Shown here one piece after another: positions 30,933 through 40,121 of a DNA stretch of 64,000 nt. The position numbers were made by a program, and so were the translations under genes. Under the pieces are notes generated by a model, which saw only the letters and a program-made list of their open reading frames with translations, was not told the DNA's origin and made no database searches. The DNA is from Elioraea tepida (GTDB lineage Bacteria > Pseudomonadota > Alphaproteobacteria > Acetobacterales > Acetobacteraceae): the NCBI RefSeq assembly GCF_019203965.1, contig NZ_CP076448.1, positions 945,001 through 1,009,000 of the forward strand, read 5' to 3'. Position 1 is the first letter of the stretch. Each line of letters starts with the position of its first letter.

Positions 30933-31175
30933 GTGACGAAGGCGCGCGTGACGGTCATGCCCAAATCGGGCGTTCTCGACCCAGAGGGGCGGGCGATTGC
31001 GCACGCCCTCGGAACGCTCGGCTTCACAGGGGTCGAGGAGGTTCGGGCGGGCAAGGTGATCGAGCTGACGCTCGCCGAGGCAGACCCGGCGAAGGCTCGG
31101 GCCACCGCCGAGGAGATGGCGCGGAAGCTGCTCGCCAACAGCGTCATTGAAAGCTTCCGCGTCGAGCTCGTCTGA
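30933..31175 (+). CDS. purS: Phosphoribosylformylglycinamidine synthase subunit PurS
   Basis: 80 residues, the usual PurS size. MTKARVTVMPKSGVLDPEGRAIAHALGTLGF and ENPVIE-like NSVIESFRVEL at the end are family features. PurS is the small structural subunit that docks PurQ (glutaminase) onto PurL (synthetase). Starts with GTG behind GGGAG. Its presence means this organism uses the three-part PurSQL enzyme. Confidence 0.93.
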   Translation: MTKARVTVMPKSGVLDPEGRAIAHALGTLGFTGVEEVRAGKVIELTLAEADPAKARATAEEMARKLLANSVIESFRVELV

Positions 31176-31184
31176 AGGGCGGCG

Positions 31185-31400
31185 GTGGCCAAGGCCTCGA
31201 TCCTCGTCTTCCTGGTGCTCACCGTCGTGATCGCGCTCGCGCTGCGCCGGCGCGAGGCGGAGAGGCTCCGCGCGGGGGGCTTCGTCGCCCGCAAGCGGGC
31301 GGCTATTCGCCTGTGGTTCGATGCGGCGGCGCTCGCCGTCGGCGCGACGCTCGTGACGCTCGCCGCGATGCACTGGCTGAGGCTCGGCACCTGGTGGTGA
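31185..31400 (+). CDS. Small two-span membrane protein of unknown function in the purine cluster
   Basis: 71 residues starting at a GTG ten bases after purS. Two hydrophobic segments (residues 4-20 and 46-64) flank a basic loop ([20 protein letters not shown]), so both ends would face the same side. It ends in LRLGTWW. I recognise no family. Spacing and strand suggest it is translated with purS and purQ. Its closeness and membrane character are seen; any role is unknown. It could be a spurious frame, but the transmembrane pattern and tight spacing argue against it. Confidence 0.6.
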   Translation: MAKASILVFLVLTVVIALALRRREAERLRAGGFVARKRAAIRLWFDAAALAVGATLVTLAAMHWLRLGTWW

Positions 31401-31479
31401 GCCCGCGAATCGGACGCTCCGAGGCGAGCCGCTCGCCGCTTGCGCCCGCTCCGGGCGCCGCGGAGGGGGGCGGCGCGTC

Positions 31480-32178
31480 ATGAGCGCTCTCCGCGCCGGC
31501 ATCGTCGTGTTCCCCGGAACGAACCGCGAGCGCGACATGGCGATCGCGCTCGAGCGCGCCACGGGCCGCCGCCCCGTGATGCTCTGGCACCGCGACGCCG
31601 CGCTTCCGCCCGGGCTTGACCTCGTGGTTCTGCCGGGCGGGTTCAGCTATGGCGACTATCTGCGCTGCGGCGCGATCGCCGCACGCTCCCCGATCATGCG
31701 CGCGGTGGCCGACCATGCCGCGCGCGGCGGCCTGATCTTGGGCGTCTGCAACGGCTTCCAGATCCTCTGCGAGGCCGGGCTGCTCCCCGGCGCGCTGCTG
31801 CGCAACGCCACGTTGCGCTTCCTCGCGATGGACTGCCTGATGCGGGTCGAGCGCACCGACACGCCCTTTACCGCCCGCTACGCCCCGGGCGCGATCATCC
31901 GCGCCCCGCTCGCCCATGGCGACGGCAACTACGTCGCCGATGAGCCGGTGCTCGACCGGCTCGAGGGGGAGGGTCTGGTCGCGTTCCGCTATGTCAACGA
32001 AGCCGGCGAGGCGTTGCCGGCGGCGGCGCCGAACGGGGCGGCGCGCAATATCGCCGGGATCTTCTCCGAGAACCGCCGCATCCTCGGGCTGATGCCGCAT
32101 CCTGAGGATCTCGTCGATCCGCTGATGGGCGGGACCGACGGCTTGGCCCTGTTCGAGAGCCTCGCCGAGGCGGCGTGA
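31480..32178 (+). CDS. purQ: Phosphoribosylformylglycinamidine synthase glutaminase subunit PurQ
   Basis: 232 residues, a class I glutamine amidotransferase. The nucleophile elbow is [17 protein letters not shown], and the His/Glu pair is GLMPHPEDL near the C-terminus. It supplies ammonia to PurL for FGAM synthesis. [12 protein letters not shown] at the start is the PurQ signature. ATG 31480 follows a GGAGGGGG site. purL is not next: the downstream gene is pyruvate kinase after 215 bases with no recognisable feature. Confidence 0.96.
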   Translation: MSALRAGIVVFPGTNRERDMAIALERATGRRPVMLWHRDAALPPGLDLVVLPGGFSYGDYLRCGAIAARSPIMRAVADHAARGGLILGVCNGFQILCEAGLLPGALLRNATLRFLAMDCLMRVERTDTPFTARYAPGAIIRAPLAHGDGNYVADEPVLDRLEGEGLVAFRYVNEAGEALPAAAPNGAARNIAGIFSENRRILGLMPHPEDLVDPLMGGTDGLALFESLAEAA

Positions 32179-32393
32179 GCCGATGGGCGGAGAGCGCCGC
32201 GACATCGCCGCCGACGTCCCGAGGCCGCGCCCGGGGCTTGCCCGCAGCGGCGCTTCCTGCTTGCGCGATCGGGCGGCGCCCTGGCCGACGTCTCGCGTGA
32301 CGGAAGCGCCTCCGGTACAGCCTGATCTCGATCCCCTTCCGTTCCGATCAGCGTTGCCCCGCGCGCCGCGGCTCGGGCCCGCGCGAGGCTGAG

Positions 32394-33827
32394 ATGCGAC
32401 GGAAGCCCACGCTCCGGCGCCATCGACGCACCAAGATCGTCGCCACCCTCGGCCCCGCCTCCTCGACACCGGAGGTGATCGAGGCGCTGTTCCTCGCCGG
32501 CGCCGACGTGTTCCGGCTGAACTTCAGCCATGGCACGCATGAGGAGCATCTCGCGCGTCTCACTGCGATCCGCGCGATCGAGAAGCGTGCGGGGCGGCCG
32601 ATTGGCGTGCTCGCCGACCTGCAGGGGCCGAAGCTCCGCGTCGGCACCTTCGGCGGCGGCCGCGTCCAGCTCCAGACCGGCCAGACCTTCCGCCTCGACC
32701 TCTCCCCCGTGCCGGGGGATCGCACCCGGGTTGCGCTGCCGCACCCAGAGATCATCGCCGCCGCGCGCATCGGTTCCACCCTCCTGATCGACGACGGCAA
32801 GGTGCGGCTGCGTGTGACGCGCGTGCGCCCCGATCATCTCGAGACCGAAGTGGTCGTCGGCGGCCAGGTGTCCGACCGCAAGGGCGTGAACGTGCCCGAC
32901 ATCGCCCTGCCGATCCCGGCGCTGACCGAGAAGGACCGGCGCGACCTCGCCTTCGCGCTCGAGCACGGCATCGAGTATGTCGGCCTCTCCTTCGTGCAGA
33001 AGCCGGAGGACGTCGCGCAGGCGAAACGGCTCGTCGACGGCCGCGCCTGGATCATGGCGAAGCTCGAGAAGCCCTCGGCGCTCGAGGCGCTCGACGAGAT
33101 CGTCGCGCTCGCCGACTGCGTGATGGTCGCGCGCGGCGATCTCGGCGTCGAGCTGCCGCCCGAGGCGGTGCCGCTTGCCCAGAAGCGGATCGTCAAGGCC
33201 TGCCGTCGCGCGGGCAAGCCGGTGGTGGTGGCGACACAGATGCTCGAGAGCATGATCTCGGCGCCCACCCCGACGCGCGCCGAGGCCTCCGACGTCGCGA
33301 CCGCCGTGTTCGACGGGGCGGATGCGGTGATGCTCTCGGCCGAGAGCGCCGCCGGCGCCTTCCCGCGCGAGGCGGTGGCGATGATGGACCGGATCGTCGC
33401 CCGCGTGGAGGCTGACCCGACCTGGCGCGAGATCGTCGAGGCGACGCGCAACCCGCCCGAGCGCTCGACGGCCGATGCGATCGCCGCTGCCGCACGCCAG
33501 GTCGCCGCGACGATCGGGGCGAAGGCGATTGCGACCTTCACGATGAGCGGTGCGACCGCCCTGCGCATGGGGCGCGAGCGGCCCGAGGCGCCGATCCTCG
33601 GGCTCACGCCGCGGATCGAGACGGCACGGCGGCTCACCGTCGTCTGGGGCGTGCACCCCGTGGTGACTGCGGATGTCCATTCCATGACCGAGACGGTCTC
33701 GAAGAGCCTCCGCATCGCCGGCCAGGAGGGGTTCCTGCGGCAGGGGGAGGAGCTCGTCGTGGTCGCGGGCGTGCCCTTCGGCGCCTCGGGAAGCACGAAC
33801 GCCCTGCGCGTCGCCGTCATGCCCTGA
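32394..33827 (+). CDS. pyk: Pyruvate kinase
   Basis: 477 residues. Signature elements: RRTKIVATLGPASS at the start, FRLNFSHGTHEEH, ADLQGPKLRVG, the catalytic segment IMAKLEKPSALEALDEI, and MVARGDLGVELPPE. The C-terminal allosteric domain is complete (IGAKAIATFTMSGATALRMGRERP to VAGVPFGASGSTNALRV). It converts PEP and ADP to pyruvate and ATP. Same strand as purQ but separated by 215 bases, so probably transcribed apart. Confidence 0.97.
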   Translation: MRRKPTLRRHRRTKIVATLGPASSTPEVIEALFLAGADVFRLNFSHGTHEEHLARLTAIRAIEKRAGRPIGVLADLQGPKLRVGTFGGGRVQLQTGQTFRLDLSPVPGDRTRVALPHPEIIAAARIGSTLLIDDGKVRLRVTRVRPDHLETEVVVGGQVSDRKGVNVPDIALPIPALTEKDRRDLAFALEHGIEYVGLSFVQKPEDVAQAKRLVDGRAWIMAKLEKPSALEALDEIVALADCVMVARGDLGVELPPEAVPLAQKRIVKACRRAGKPVVVATQMLESMISAPTPTRAEASDVATAVFDGADAVMLSAESAAGAFPREAVAMMDRIVARVEADPTWREIVEATRNPPERSTADAIAAAARQVAATIGAKAIATFTMSGATALRMGRERPEAPILGLTPRIETARRLTVVWGVHPVVTADVHSMTETVSKSLRIAGQEGFLRQGEELVVVAGVPFGASGSTNALRVAVMP

Positions 33828-33951
33828 GCGGTTGCTCCCCCACACCCGCGGCCGCCACCCGGAAAGGGCCGCCCGCCCCCGCCTCCGGCCCGTTCGCGTC
33901 TTCCAACGCTCTTGCCGCGGGGGCGCCTCTCCCACATGCTCTCGCCCGACA

Positions 33952-34004
33952 CTGGCTTCCGCCGCCGGAAGCCAGAATTGCAACGCCGCCGCGCCAAGGC
34001 GGCG
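33952..34004 (+). promoter_or_regulatory. Two tandem hairpins before the TRAP operon
   Basis: Hairpin 1: CTGGCTTCCG (33952-33961) pairs perfectly with CGGAAGCCAG (33966-33975) around a four-base loop. Hairpin 2: CGCCGCC (33984-33990) pairs with GGCGGCG (33998-34004). Hairpin 2 ends right at the strong AAGGAGGGGG ribosome site of the binding-protein gene. Hairpin 1 could end the pyk transcript (no T-run) or both could form an mRNA leader that stabilises or regulates the TRAP message. Confidence 0.45.
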
Positions 34005-34019
34005 AAGGAGGGGGACGCC

Positions 34020-35057
34020 ATGCGCACGCCATTCGCCCGACGCTCGATCCTGATCGCCGCCGCCGCCGCGCCGCTCGCCGCGCCTTGGGTGTCGCGCGCC
34101 CAATCGCTGAAGAGCGAGTACAAGCTCTCGGTCGTCGGCAACCGGCCGATCCCGCTCTCCGCCAGCGCCTTCGAGTGGGCCGAGCTCGTCACCCAGCGCA
34201 CCGGCGGGCGGATCAACGTCAAGGTCTATCCGGGCAGCCAGCTCGTCGGCGGCGACCAGACGCGCGAGCTCGTGGCGATGCGCCAGGGCGTGATCGACTT
34301 CTGCGTCTCCTCCACCATCAACCTCTCGCCGCAGATCCGCGAGATGAACCTCTTTTCGCTGCCGTTTCTGATGCCCGGGCCTGCCGCCTTCGATGCGCTG
34401 ATCAACGGCGAGGTCGGGAGGGACCTGTTCCGCGTGCTCGCCACCCGGGATGTTGTGCCGCTTGCGTGGGGCGAGAACGGCTTCCGCGAGCTCTCCAACA
34501 GCAAGCGGCCGATCCGTCGCCCGGCCGACCTGCGGGGGATGAAGATCCGTTTCGCGGCCGGAGCGATCTTCAGCGACATCTACACCCAACTCGGCGCCAA
34601 CCCGGTGCAGATGTCCTTCGCCGACCTCCAGCCCGCGCTCTCGACCGGCGCGGTCGATGGGCAGGAGAACCCGATCAACCTGTTTCTCGCCTTCCGCATG
34701 GACACGCTCGCCCAGAAGCACCTGACGATCTGGAACTACGTCGCGGACGCGGGGATCTTCCACGTCGCGAAGCCCGTGTGGGACAGCTTCAGCCGGGCGG
34801 ACCAGGAGATCGTCGCCGAGAGCGCCCGCGAGGCGGCAAAGCGTCAGATCGCCGCCGCGCGCAAGGGGCTCGGCTTCGACGGCGATCGTTCCTCGCTCGA
34901 CGAGCTCGCCCGTCGGGGTGTCGAGGTCGTCGCACTGACGCTCGAGGAGAAGCGCGCCTTCGCCGAGGCGACGAAGCCCGTGTTCGACAAGTGGGCGGCG
35001 CAGGTGGGCGCCGAGCTCGCGCGCAAGGCGCAGGCCGCCGTCGCCGCGAGCGCGTGA
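34020..35057 (+). CDS. TRAP transporter substrate-binding protein, DctP family
   Basis: 345 residues. A Tat-like signal (ARRSILIAAAAAPLAAPW, with twin arginines) leads into the DctP fold: ELVTQRTGGRINVKVYPGSQLVGGDQTRELVAMRQG, then the conserved substrate arginine region RGMKIRFAAG, and ALSTGAVDGQENP. It captures an organic acid in the periplasm, most often a carboxylate; the ligand cannot be named from sequence. ATG 34020 sits behind a very strong ribosome site. The small and large membrane subunits follow. Confidence 0.93.
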   Translation: MRTPFARRSILIAAAAAPLAAPWVSRAQSLKSEYKLSVVGNRPIPLSASAFEWAELVTQRTGGRINVKVYPGSQLVGGDQTRELVAMRQGVIDFCVSSTINLSPQIREMNLFSLPFLMPGPAAFDALINGEVGRDLFRVLATRDVVPLAWGENGFRELSNSKRPIRRPADLRGMKIRFAAGAIFSDIYTQLGANPVQMSFADLQPALSTGAVDGQENPINLFLAFRMDTLAQKHLTIWNYVADAGIFHVAKPVWDSFSRADQEIVAESAREAAKRQIAAARKGLGFDGDRSSLDELARRGVEVVALTLEEKRAFAEATKPVFDKWAAQVGAELARKAQAAVAASA

Positions 35058-35100
35058 CCGCGCGCCGCCTCCCCCGCACGGCTCGCTCGGTGCGCCTCGG

Positions 35101-35625
35101 GTGGCGGTGAGCGAGCCCCCCGAGCGGCAGCCCGGGCTCAAGCTCGGCGAAGCCCCGCCGCGGCTGCCGGTCACGCTCGAAGGGGCGGCGGTGGCTCTCC
35201 TGATGGCGGTGCTCGCCGCCATCACCTTCGCCAACGTGCTCGTCCGCTACTTCACCGACCGCTCCTTCGCCTTCACCGAGGAATACTCGGTGGCGCTGAT
35301 GGTGGTGCTCACCCTGCTCGGCGCCTCGGCCGCGTTCGCCGCCGACTGGCACATCCGCATGACCTATTTCGTCGAGAAGCTCCGGCCCGCCGTGCAGCGC
35401 CGACTCGAGCTCGTGGTGCTCGGCGCCTCGCTTCTGCTCTTTTCGCTCGTGACGTGGTACGGCGCGCGGCTTGCCTGGGACGAGTACCGCTTCGAGGTCC
35501 TCTCTCCCGGGCTCGGCGTGCCGCAGTGGCAGTATACGGTCACGCTGCCGGTGATCGCCGCGCTGATCTCTCTGCGAATCCTCGGGCGGCTCGTGCGGGT
35601 GGCACGGGCAAGGCGAAGCATCTGA
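35101..35625 (+). CDS. TRAP transporter small membrane subunit, DctQ family
   Basis: 174 residues with four membrane spans: about 27-49, 60-80, 100-122 and 140-160. SFAFTEEYSVALMVVLTLLGASAAFAADWHIRM carries the DctQ signature. It partners the large subunit in sodium-driven uptake. It begins with GTG; GTG 35107 is an alternative. It lies 43 bases after the binding-protein gene. Confidence 0.9.
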   Translation: MAVSEPPERQPGLKLGEAPPRLPVTLEGAAVALLMAVLAAITFANVLVRYFTDRSFAFTEEYSVALMVVLTLLGASAAFAADWHIRMTYFVEKLRPAVQRRLELVVLGASLLLFSLVTWYGARLAWDEYRFEVLSPGLGVPQWQYTVTLPVIAALISLRILGRLVRVARARRSI

Positions 35626-35640
35626 GCCGGCCGACCCGGC

Positions 35641-36936
35641 ATGGCCCTCGAAGGCTCGCTGATCCTGCTCGGCCTGTTCTTCGGGATGCTGCTCCTCGGC
35701 GTCCCGGTCGCCGTCTCGCTCGGGCTTTCGGGCACGGTCGTGCTGCTCGTCGAGGCTTTGGGCATCATGGCCCTGCCGACGAACATCTGGACCGGGATCG
35801 CGAAGTATCCCCTGCTCGCGCTCCCGATGTTCGTGCTCGCAGGCATGGTGTTCGAGAAGTCCGGCGTGGCCGAACGGCTCGTGCGCTTCGCTGCGGCGCT
35901 GATCGGCGCGCGGCATGGCGGGCTCGGCCTCGTCGCGATCCTCGTCTGCATGCTGCTCGGCGGGATCTCCGGCTCAGGTGCCGCTGATGCGGCCGCCGTC
36001 GCCTCCGTGATGCTGCCCTCGATGCTGAAGCAGGGTTACCCGCGCCCCTATTGCGCGAGCGTGATCGCGGCCGCGGGCTCCACCGCCGTGCTGATCCCGC
36101 CCTCCATCCCCTTCATCGTCTATTCCGTGTTCGTCCCGGGCGTGTCGGTGCCGGCGCTGTTCGTGGGCGGTCTCGTGCCTGGGCTCCTGTGCGGGCTCGC
36201 GCTGATGCTGCCCGCCATCGCGCTCGCCCGCGTGCACAGCTTCGGGGTGCCGGGCCCCGAGACGCAGCGCGAGGGCCTCGGCCAGGCCTTCCGCGACGCG
36301 GCCTGGGGCCTCGCCGCGCCGATCGTCATCCTCGGCGGGCTCCGCTCCGGCCTGTTCACCCCGACCGAGGCGGCCGTCGTCGCGGTCGCCTACGGGCTGT
36401 TCGTCGGCCTCGTCGTGTACCGAACCCTCACGCCCGCCTCGCTCTACGCGGTGTTCCGCGACGCCGGCGAGATCTCGGCCGTGGTTCTGATGATCGTCGC
36501 GGCTGCCTCGATCTTCGCCCATGCTGGGGCGACCGTCGGCGCCTTCGACTCGCTCGCCCGCGCCCTGATCAGCCTCGCGCCAGGGGAGGTCGGGATGCTG
36601 CTTGCGATCAACCTGCTCATCCTGGTCGCTGGCATGCTGATCGACGCGATCTCGATCTTTCTCGTCTTTTTGCCGATCCTTGTGCCGATCGCCCGCAGCT
36701 TCGGCTGGGACCTCACCTGGTTCGGCATCATGCTGACGATGAACATCGCGATCGGCGCCTTCACGCCGCCGATGGCGGTGAACCTGATGGTCACCTGCAA
36801 GGTGGCAGGCTGTTCGATTGAGAGTACGGTGCCGTGGGTGGTGTGGTTCGTCGCGGCGATGGCCGCGGCGCTCCTCCTCGTCGCCTTCGTGCCGGAGGTC
36901 GCGCTGTTCCTGCCGCGCCTGTTGGGCGATCTCTGA
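35641..36936 (+). CDS. TRAP transporter large membrane subunit, DctM family
   Basis: 431 residues with about twelve hydrophobic spans and the DctM signatures: LPMFVLAGMVFEKSGVAERLVRFAAAL, GGISGSGAADAAAVASVMLPSM, and IPPSIPFIVYSVF. This is the transport channel of the TRAP system. It starts 15 bases after the small subunit, completing a P-Q-M operon in the normal order. Confidence 0.95.
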   Translation: MALEGSLILLGLFFGMLLLGVPVAVSLGLSGTVVLLVEALGIMALPTNIWTGIAKYPLLALPMFVLAGMVFEKSGVAERLVRFAAALIGARHGGLGLVAILVCMLLGGISGSGAADAAAVASVMLPSMLKQGYPRPYCASVIAAAGSTAVLIPPSIPFIVYSVFVPGVSVPALFVGGLVPGLLCGLALMLPAIALARVHSFGVPGPETQREGLGQAFRDAAWGLAAPIVILGGLRSGLFTPTEAAVVAVAYGLFVGLVVYRTLTPASLYAVFRDAGEISAVVLMIVAAASIFAHAGATVGAFDSLARALISLAPGEVGMLLAINLLILVAGMLIDAISIFLVFLPILVPIARSFGWDLTWFGIMLTMNIAIGAFTPPMAVNLMVTCKVAGCSIESTVPWVVWFVAAMAAALLLVAFVPEVALFLPRLLGDL

Positions 36937-36971
36937 CGCCCTCGCGGCACGCCCGGCCGGGTTGCGGCTGC

Positions 36972-37002
36972 TTGACCCGGAGGGCAGAGGAGGGTTTAGA
37001 CA
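36972..37002 (+). promoter_or_regulatory. Copper-responsive (MerR-type) promoter candidate for copA
   Basis: TTGACC (36972-36977) and TAGACA (36997-37002) are separated by 19 bases, the over-long spacer of CueR/MerR-controlled promoters; E. coli copA has TTGACC-19-TAACCT. The ACCC/GGGT edges could be the outer part of a dyad, but the inner symmetry is weak. A normal 17-base reading with TTTAGA is also possible. No cueR gene is in the window. Confidence 0.4.
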
Positions 37003-37113
37003 GGGCATGCAGCCGCCCCGGCGACAGGGCACACGTCTCGCCGCCCCGAGGATACACGGCGCATGCCTGCGGCGCGTTGCTTGGCCACGGCCCCGGCCTC
37101 GGGACCGTCGGCG

Positions 37114-39639
37114 ATGAACGCTTCCGACGCGGGTGGGATGGCGCCCGCCCCCCGTGACGCAGAGCCCATGCTCGTGGTGCCGATCGAGGGCATGAGCTGC
37201 GCCTCCTGCATCGGCCGCGTCGAGCGCGCGATCGCCGCCGTTCCGGGGGTCAGGTCCGTCTCGGTCAACCTCGCGACGCAGCGTGCAGCCGTCCGCTTCG
37301 CGGGCCAGCCGAATGCCGCCGCCGTGGTCGAGGCGATCGTCCGCGCCGGCTATGCCGTTCCGACCACGGTGACCGATCTCGCGATCGAGGGGATGAGCTG
37401 CGCTTCCTGTGTGGGCCGTGTCGAGCGCGCGCTCAGGGCGGTGCCAGGAGTGAGCGAGGCCACGGTCAATCTCGCGACCGGCCGCGCCCGCGTGGCGCAT
37501 CTTGCGAGCCTTCCGCCCGGGAGCCTCGAGGCAGCGGTCAGCGCCGCGGGGTACGGGGCGGTGCGGATCGGGGCCGACGCACCGGCAGCGCAGGCCGAGC
37601 GCGCTCGCAGCGCCGAGCGTGCCGAGGAGAGAGGCCTCAGACGCGATGCCATCATCGCCGCGGTGCTCGCCTTGCCGCTCGCCGTGCTCGAGATGGGCGC
37701 GCATCTCTCGTCGGCGGTCCACCATGTCATTGACGAAACGATCGGGATCGCCCTCTCCTGGAAGCTCCAGTTCCTGCTCGCCGCCGCCGTGATGGCCTGG
37801 CCCGGGCGGCGCATCCAGCAGGCGGGGTGGCGCGCGCTGTGGCGCGGTGCGCCGGACATGAACGCGCTCGTCGCCCTCGGCACCAGTGCGGCGTTCGCCT
37901 ACTCGACGGTCGCGACCTTCGCGCCCTCGCTCCTTCCCGAAGGCGCCCAGCACGTGTACTTCGAGGCGGCTGCGGTGATCGTCGCCCTGATCCTGTTCGG
38001 CCGCTGGCTCGAGGCGCGCAGCCGGAGCAGGACCTCGGAGGCGATCCGTAAACTCGTCAGCCTGCAGCCGCCGACCGCGCGCGTGCTGCGCGACGGCGAG
38101 GAACGCGAGATCCCGGCTGAAGAGCTCGTCGCCGGTGACATCTTCCTCGTCCGCCCGGGCGAGCGCCTGCCTGCAGACGGCGAGGTGATCGAGGGCGCCT
38201 CGTTCGTCGACGAATCGATGATCACCGGCGAGCCCGTGCCGGTGCCGAAACACCCTGGCGTGCGCGTCAGCGGCGGCACCGTGAACGGAACCGGCAGCCT
38301 CAGGGTTCGTGCCACGGCCGTGGGCGCGGACACGGTGCTTGCGCGGATCGTCCGCATGGTCGAGGAGGCGCAGGCCGGCAAGCTGCCGATCCAGGCGCTG
38401 GTCGACCGGGTGACCGCCTGGTTCGTTCCCGCCGTTCTCGCCATCGCCGCGGTGACCTTCCTCGTCTGGCTTGTCGCCGGGCCCGAGCCCTCGCTCACCT
38501 TCGCCCTCGTCAACGCGGTCGCGGTTCTGATCATCGCCTGCCCCTGTGCGATGGGGCTTGCCACGCCGACCTCGATCATGGTCGCAACCGGCCGGGCCGG
38601 CGAGCTCGGCGTTCTGTTCCGCAGGGGCGAGGCGCTCCAGTCGCTCGCCTCCGTCGCGGTGATGGCGTTCGACAAGACCGGCACGCTGACCGAGGGCAGG
38701 CCGGAGGTGACCGATCTCGTCGTCGCGCCGGGCGAGGAGGAAGCCGCGGTGCTCGCGCTCGCCGCCGCCGTCGAGGCGCGGTCGGAACACCCGATCGCGC
38801 GCGCGATCGTCGCCGCCGCCTCGGCCCGCGGCCTTGCCGTTGCCGAAGCAGAGCGTTTCGAGTCCGTTCCAGGCTTCGGGGCCGTCGCCGAGGTCGCTGG
38901 GCGTCGCGTGGCCGTCGGCTCGGCGCGCCACCTCGAACGCCTGGGCATCGACCCGGGCCCGCTGGCCGAGGCCGCGCTTCTGCTCGCACGCAAGGGCAGG
39001 ACGCCGCTCCTCGTCGCGGACGGCGATCGCTGCGTCGCCGCGATCGCGGTCGCCGATCCCGTGAAGCCCTCGGCGCCGGCGGCGCTCTCGGCGCTGCGCG
39101 GGATGGGCCTCCGAATCGCGATGGTGACGGGCGATAACCGCAAGGCGGCGGAGGCGATCGCGGAAAGCCTCGGGATCGTCGACGTCGTCGCCGAGGTACC
39201 GCCCGAGGGCAAGGTCGAGGCCATCGCGGCGCTCCGGTCGGGAGGGCGGACGGTGGCCTTCGTCGGCGACGGACTCAACGATGCCCCGGTCCTCGCCTCT
39301 GCCGATGTCGGGCTTGCGGTGGGCACGGGGACGGATGTCGCGATCGAGAGTGCCGAGGTTGTGCTGATGAGCGGAGACCTGCGGGCGGTCGTGACAGCGG
39401 TCGCGCTCAGCCGCGCGACGCTTCGCAACATAGGCCAGAATCTGGCTTGGGCCTTTGGCTACAACGCTGCCCTGATCCCGGTCGCCGCCGGGGTGCTGTG
39501 GCCGTTCGGCGGCCCGCTGCTCTCTCCCATCTTCGCGGCCGCGGCGATGGGGCTCTCCAGCGTGTTCGTCGTGACGAACGCCTTGCGTCTTCGGCGCTTC
39601 CGGCCGGCGCGTGCGACGATCGGGGAGGTAGCGCGCTGA
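37114..39639 (+). CDS. copA: Copper-translocating P-type ATPase with two metal-binding domains
   Basis: 841 residues. Two N-terminal heavy-metal-associated domains, each with GMSCASC (C29/C32 and C96/C99). The membrane ion site CPC is at 476-478 ([14 protein letters not shown]), which fits Cu+. The phosphorylation site is D520 in [11 protein letters not shown], and [11 protein letters not shown] closes the P domain. It pumps Cu+ out of the cytoplasm. Start choice is uncertain: ATG 37114 is used, but ATG 37063 has a better ribosome site (GAGGA at 10 bases) and ATG 37141 is also in frame. It converges with the DUF2065 gene; 39640-39898 between them shows nothing recognisable. Confidence 0.95.
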   Translation: MNASDAGGMAPAPRDAEPMLVVPIEGMSCASCIGRVERAIAAVPGVRSVSVNLATQRAAVRFAGQPNAAAVVEAIVRAGYAVPTTVTDLAIEGMSCASCVGRVERALRAVPGVSEATVNLATGRARVAHLASLPPGSLEAAVSAAGYGAVRIGADAPAAQAERARSAERAEERGLRRDAIIAAVLALPLAVLEMGAHLSSAVHHVIDETIGIALSWKLQFLLAAAVMAWPGRRIQQAGWRALWRGAPDMNALVALGTSAAFAYSTVATFAPSLLPEGAQHVYFEAAAVIVALILFGRWLEARSRSRTSEAIRKLVSLQPPTARVLRDGEEREIPAEELVAGDIFLVRPGERLPADGEVIEGASFVDESMITGEPVPVPKHPGVRVSGGTVNGTGSLRVRATAVGADTVLARIVRMVEEAQAGKLPIQALVDRVTAWFVPAVLAIAAVTFLVWLVAGPEPSLTFALVNAVAVLIIACPCAMGLATPTSIMVATGRAGELGVLFRRGEALQSLASVAVMAFDKTGTLTEGRPEVTDLVVAPGEEEAAVLALAAAVEARSEHPIARAIVAAASARGLAVAEAERFESVPGFGAVAEVAGRRVAVGSARHLERLGIDPGPLAEAALLLARKGRTPLLVADGDRCVAAIAVADPVKPSAPAALSALRGMGLRIAMVTGDNRKAAEAIAESLGIVDVVAEVPPEGKVEAIAALRSGGRTVAFVGDGLNDAPVLASADVGLAVGTGTDVAIESAEVVLMSGDLRAVVTAVALSRATLRNIGQNLAWAFGYNAALIPVAAGVLWPFGGPLLSPIFAAAAMGLSSVFVVTNALRLRRFRPARATIGEVAR

Positions 39640-39898
39640 CGGTCAGGAAGGGAGCGGGGCGTTGCCTGACGCATCCCCTGGGCGATCGGGCGGACGATCG
39701 CGAGCGCCTCCGACTCTGCCGCGCGCCACGGCCGGGAGGAGCAGGCTCGGTCAGCGGCGATCGAGCCGGCAGGATCGGCGTCACGTCTCGCCAGCCGGCC
39801 TGGACGCCACGCGTCTGACCTCGGCAGAGCGCGGCCGGCGCGCGTGTCTCCCCCGCGGGGCCTACGCCTGCGCCGTCCCGACGCGGACCGCTCCGTCG

Positions 39899-40096
39899 TC
39901 AGACGAGCAGCGACGCCAGCGCGACGATGAGGAGACCGAGTGTCGCGGCGGCGACGCCGACGGCGCGCAGCGCGCCGTCCTCGAGGGAGAGGAGCGCCGC
40001 GAGCGCCCGGCGCACCTGTGCGGGGAAGGCCGCATAGAGCAGGCCCTCGGCCGCGATCACGAGGCCGAGGGCCGCAAGCAGCAGGGCGACGGACAA
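39899..40096 (-). CDS. DUF2065 small membrane protein
   Basis: 65 residues with two hydrophobic segments (about 4-22 and 44-64) joined by a short polar loop (FPAQVRRALAALLSLEDGALRAVG). DUF2065 proteins commonly follow hflC in proteobacteria, and this one lies 25 bases downstream of hflC on the same strand. Function unknown; probably an accessory of the HflKC membrane complex. Confidence 0.82.
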   Translation of the reverse strand: MSVALLLAALGLVIAAEGLLYAAFPAQVRRALAALLSLEDGALRAVGVAAATLGLLIVALASLLV

Positions 40097-40121
40097 GGAC
40101 CGCCGCGACCGGAGGAGTGCC

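Noticed and set aside
35974-38931. A 985-residue minus-strand frame across the TRAP large subunit and copA
   Set aside because: It crosses two well-identified plus-strand genes and has no recognisable motif.
39640-39898. A DegP-type protease or other gene after hflKC
   Set aside because: Only GC-rich sequence without a credible frame; the next gene is copA on the other strand.
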